Shown here one piece after another: positions 62,012-64,000 of a stretch of 64,000 nucleotides of DNA. Below the pieces are notes generated by a model. That model was not told the DNA's origin and made no database searches. It saw nothing but the letters and a program-made list of their open reading frames with translations. Source of the stretch: Phytopythium helicoides (taxonomy: Eukaryota; Oomycota; Peronosporomycetes; Pythiales; Pythiaceae); NCBI GenBank assembly GCA_024867545.1, contig JANFNE010000008.1, positions 806,001-870,000 of the forward strand, given 5' to 3'. How positions within the stretch are numbered: position 1 is the first letter of the stretch; each line of letters starts with the position of its first letter. The position numbers and the translations under genes were made by a program.

Positions 62012-62611
62012 GGCGAGTCGCGGCACCACCACGCGCGACTTGCTCGGTCTCTTTGCGAAATTACTGGCCTGGGCGTGGGCTGACGTTGGTGCGCATCCCC
62101 GGGAGGCGACCACCTCGGTCTCACGATGGACCGCAGATCATGCGACTCTCGCGGGGCTGCGACAGTCGTCAGGCTCGCTCGATCTCGGGGCGAGGGCCAC
62201 TGGCTGCGTCAGCGTCAGCCCGGAGGAATCATCAATGCTCGCGCCCGAGGTGACTCGCCATGGCTGCATGAGAGTCTCATGATGAGACCGACCCGGTCAC
62301 TGGCCAACGTCTCCAAACGGATCCGCATCATATCTCACCTCGGCGCGCGGGCACCGCCGCCGCTCTCGCCTGTTTGCGGTCATGATCATCACGGCGGTGG
62401 CGTGCCACTCTGCGGCGGCATAACCGCGAACATCGGCCCATCACACGGGTTGGTGTCCTAGACTGCCGGGGATGCGCCGTCTCCGCGCCATAGAGACTTC
62501 AAGTCCCGCGCTTTCGCTGGTAGCGCCGTGGTGGCTGCCCGCCCGGCTGCTGTCTGCGTGTGTCTAGAGCCTTCGGCTGGCGTGGCAGCTCGACATCTTC
62601 GCCGCGTGAGT
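62012..62611. other. Divergent upstream interval
   Basis: 600 bases between the minus-strand gene start (62011) and the plus-strand solenoid-family start (62612). Open frames here are short and without domain content. No repeat or RNA gene was recognised. Confidence 0.4.
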
Positions 62612-63799
62612 ATGAACTGGGCCGACGCCTTCTGGCGCTACGACCCGGTCGAGGTGGCGGCCGAGCTCGACCGCACGCAGCTCTCGGCGGCCCAGGCGAG
62701 AGACCCCAACGGGTGCTCGCTGCTGGCGCTCGCGGTCAAGTACGCCGACCCGGAGGAGCCCAGCAGGACCGTCGCGATGCTAGACGCGCTCTTCCGACGC
62801 GGCGCGGACTTCCGCGTCGAGCAGGACGTCAACCTGTTCGTCGAGGCCAGCGAGCGAGACCTCGGCCTACAGGTGCTCGACGCGCTGCTATCGTGGTTCT
62901 ACCAGCAGCGGGCGAGGCACATGGGCTCTCCGTGGCGAGACCTCGACCATGAGGCGCTGCTCTGGGCCTGCCAAAAGTATCCTGGCGACCTCGCGAGGCA
63001 CCTGCTTCGAGTGGTGACGCTCGCTAACAGCAACAGGGACAAGGCGATGGAGCTGCCGCTGCTCGTGCTCCACGCAGCCGTGGCTTCCGACGACGAGGCC
63101 TGGGCGCTCGAGATCGCCCGGCATCCCATCGTCGAATGTAGCATCAAGGCAGTCGAGATACCCGCGCTGTGGCACGCCGAGTGCGCACAGAGAGCGACCC
63201 GATCGCTAGCCCCACCGCTGCTCCGGCGGTTCGTGCGGTGCGTCGAGGGAGCGATCCACAGACAAATGGGCCGCGTCACGGCCCAGCTAGACTACTCCAA
63301 CCACTGTGCGACCGCCCTGGCCGCATCCTACTACATCTACGCGGTTCCGGCAAGGGTCCGATCAGTCTCCTCATCGTCTTCTTCGTCCGATTCGTCTTCG
63401 ACTTCGTCATCATGCTCGTCTCCCCAATCACACAAGCGACCTCTGAGCAACAAGCGAGCGCGGCGGCACGCTCCAACATTCGTCGTTGTCATGGCGACGC
63501 GGTTCACGCGCGACGTCGAGTGGCATAGCGTCCGAGAGATCGCCATAGCACGGCATCGCGCACTGGTGAGTCAGCAGATCAAGCTCGCAAGTCAAACACC
63601 GCCATCGTCGCCAAGTCCATTCGAGTACGACCCAACACCTCCACATCCACTGCTGACCATCCCCGGTCCCGTGTTCGCGCTCATCCTGTCGTTCGTGCCA
63701 CCATCCGAGGTTGTTCGCGAGACGCTCGAGGCGTTCGGTGCCTGGACTCGGTGGCGCCCATCATGCCCGCGAGAACGCAAGCCGGTGCTCACGAGATAA
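62612..63799 (+). CDS. Solenoid-family protein (member 4)
   Basis: 395 aa from ATG 62612 (the open frame reaches back to a GTG). It shares the family blocks: CSLLALAVKYADPEEPSRTV, GLQVLDALLSWFYQQRAR, LDHEALLWACQKYPGDLARH, LPLLVLHAAVASDDEAWALE, and the C-terminal IPGPVFALILSFVPPSEVV. A Ser-rich linker (about 250-275) and a basic patch precede the last third. Closest in layout to member 1 at 36854. Helical, soluble, no known catalytic motif. The function is unknown. Confidence 0.65.
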   Translation: MNWADAFWRYDPVEVAAELDRTQLSAAQARDPNGCSLLALAVKYADPEEPSRTVAMLDALFRRGADFRVEQDVNLFVEASERDLGLQVLDALLSWFYQQRARHMGSPWRDLDHEALLWACQKYPGDLARHLLRVVTLANSNRDKAMELPLLVLHAAVASDDEAWALEIARHPIVECSIKAVEIPALWHAECAQRATRSLAPPLLRRFVRCVEGAIHRQMGRVTAQLDYSNHCATALAASYYIYAVPARVRSVSSSSSSSDSSSTSSSCSSPQSHKRPLSNKRARRHAPTFVVVMATRFTRDVEWHSVREIAIARHRALVSQQIKLASQTPPSSPSPFEYDPTPPHPLLTIPGPVFALILSFVPPSEVVRETLEAFGAWTRWRPSCPRERKPVLTR

Positions 63800-64000
63800 T
63801 TCTTGAGGTCGTAACATGAAGTGCAGAAGTGAAGAGAGCGTCAGATGTCAGTGAGGACGCGGATGATGATAAGTAGCAGGTAGCAAGGACAGTGCAGGCA
63901 TGAATGAGCCCAACGGAGGCGATGCACCCGTACCACGTTCTCCCACTTTACGTTTCGCGTTGCGACGGTCATTGACATGTCAGACGCGATCGCTGTGCGT
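63800..64000. other. Window tail
   Basis: 201 bases after the last gene; nothing recognised. Confidence 0.4.

Overview
The window looks like nuclear DNA of an oomycete (stramenopile). It is GC-rich and gene-dense, and many genes are single-exon. Where introns are visible they are about 60-80 nt with GTRNGY...YAG borders. The gene content fits too: ankyrin proteins built on a WLHxNRSEGC-type repeat, 7TM receptors fused to cyclase domains, very long CSC1/TMEM63-like channels, a mucin-like surface protein and a Fanzor nuclease. The lineage call is an inference; no rRNA or organelle marker is present.

Layout. 1-4983 is a near-perfect 5-kb palindrome (arms about 2.4 kb, spacer about 130 nt) with two outward-facing copies of a GIY-YIG nuclease carrying four CCHC zinc knuckles. 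It abuts a second palindrome (4984-8650) whose arms carry an aquaglyceroporin gene: the left copy is cut off exactly at the junction and the right copy is intact. 8805-10852 is mostly gene-free. 10853-15678 holds a Ser-rich surface protein, two unrecognised minus-strand genes and an ankyrin protein.

15786-29742 contains five paralogous genes for seven-TM proteins with a C-terminal class III nucleotide cyclase-like domain: A (-), B (+), C (+, pseudogene), D (+, one frameshift) and E (-). All share one intron position between TM5 and TM6. The two metal-binding Asp are kept, but by eye the substrate Lys and the transition-state Asn and Arg are replaced in every copy. An unrelated disordered protein lies between A and B.

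30199-34833 is a multiply frameshifted CSC1/TMEM63-like gene; an intact paralogue lies at 55403-59479. Between them are a two-exon small gene, a five-exon dysbindin-like gene, a Fanzor (eukaryotic TnpB relative) broken by an in-frame amber codon, a perfect 28-bp hairpin, and a decayed fragment of the first palindrome's arm. Further on come another ankyrin protein, an alpha/beta hydrolase, NAD-dependent glycerol-3-phosphate dehydrogenase, a four-exon Rab5/Rab22-type GTPase, a three-exon small protein and a large acidic coiled-coil protein. A tubby-like protein and a transposase-domain-like protein close the row. Four members of an unnamed solenoid family (36854, 43806, 48917, 62612) are scattered through the right half.

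Functionally the window mixes housekeeping genes (GPD, Rab, tubby, dysbindin-like) with a lineage-specific sensory cluster (7TM-cyclases, stress-gated channels, aquaglyceroporin) and remains of at least two mobile systems (GIY-YIG palindrome, Fanzor). Exon structures given here were worked out by hand. Those of the cyclases, Rab, dysbindin-like, 51013 and 51730 genes close in frame to whole codon numbers.
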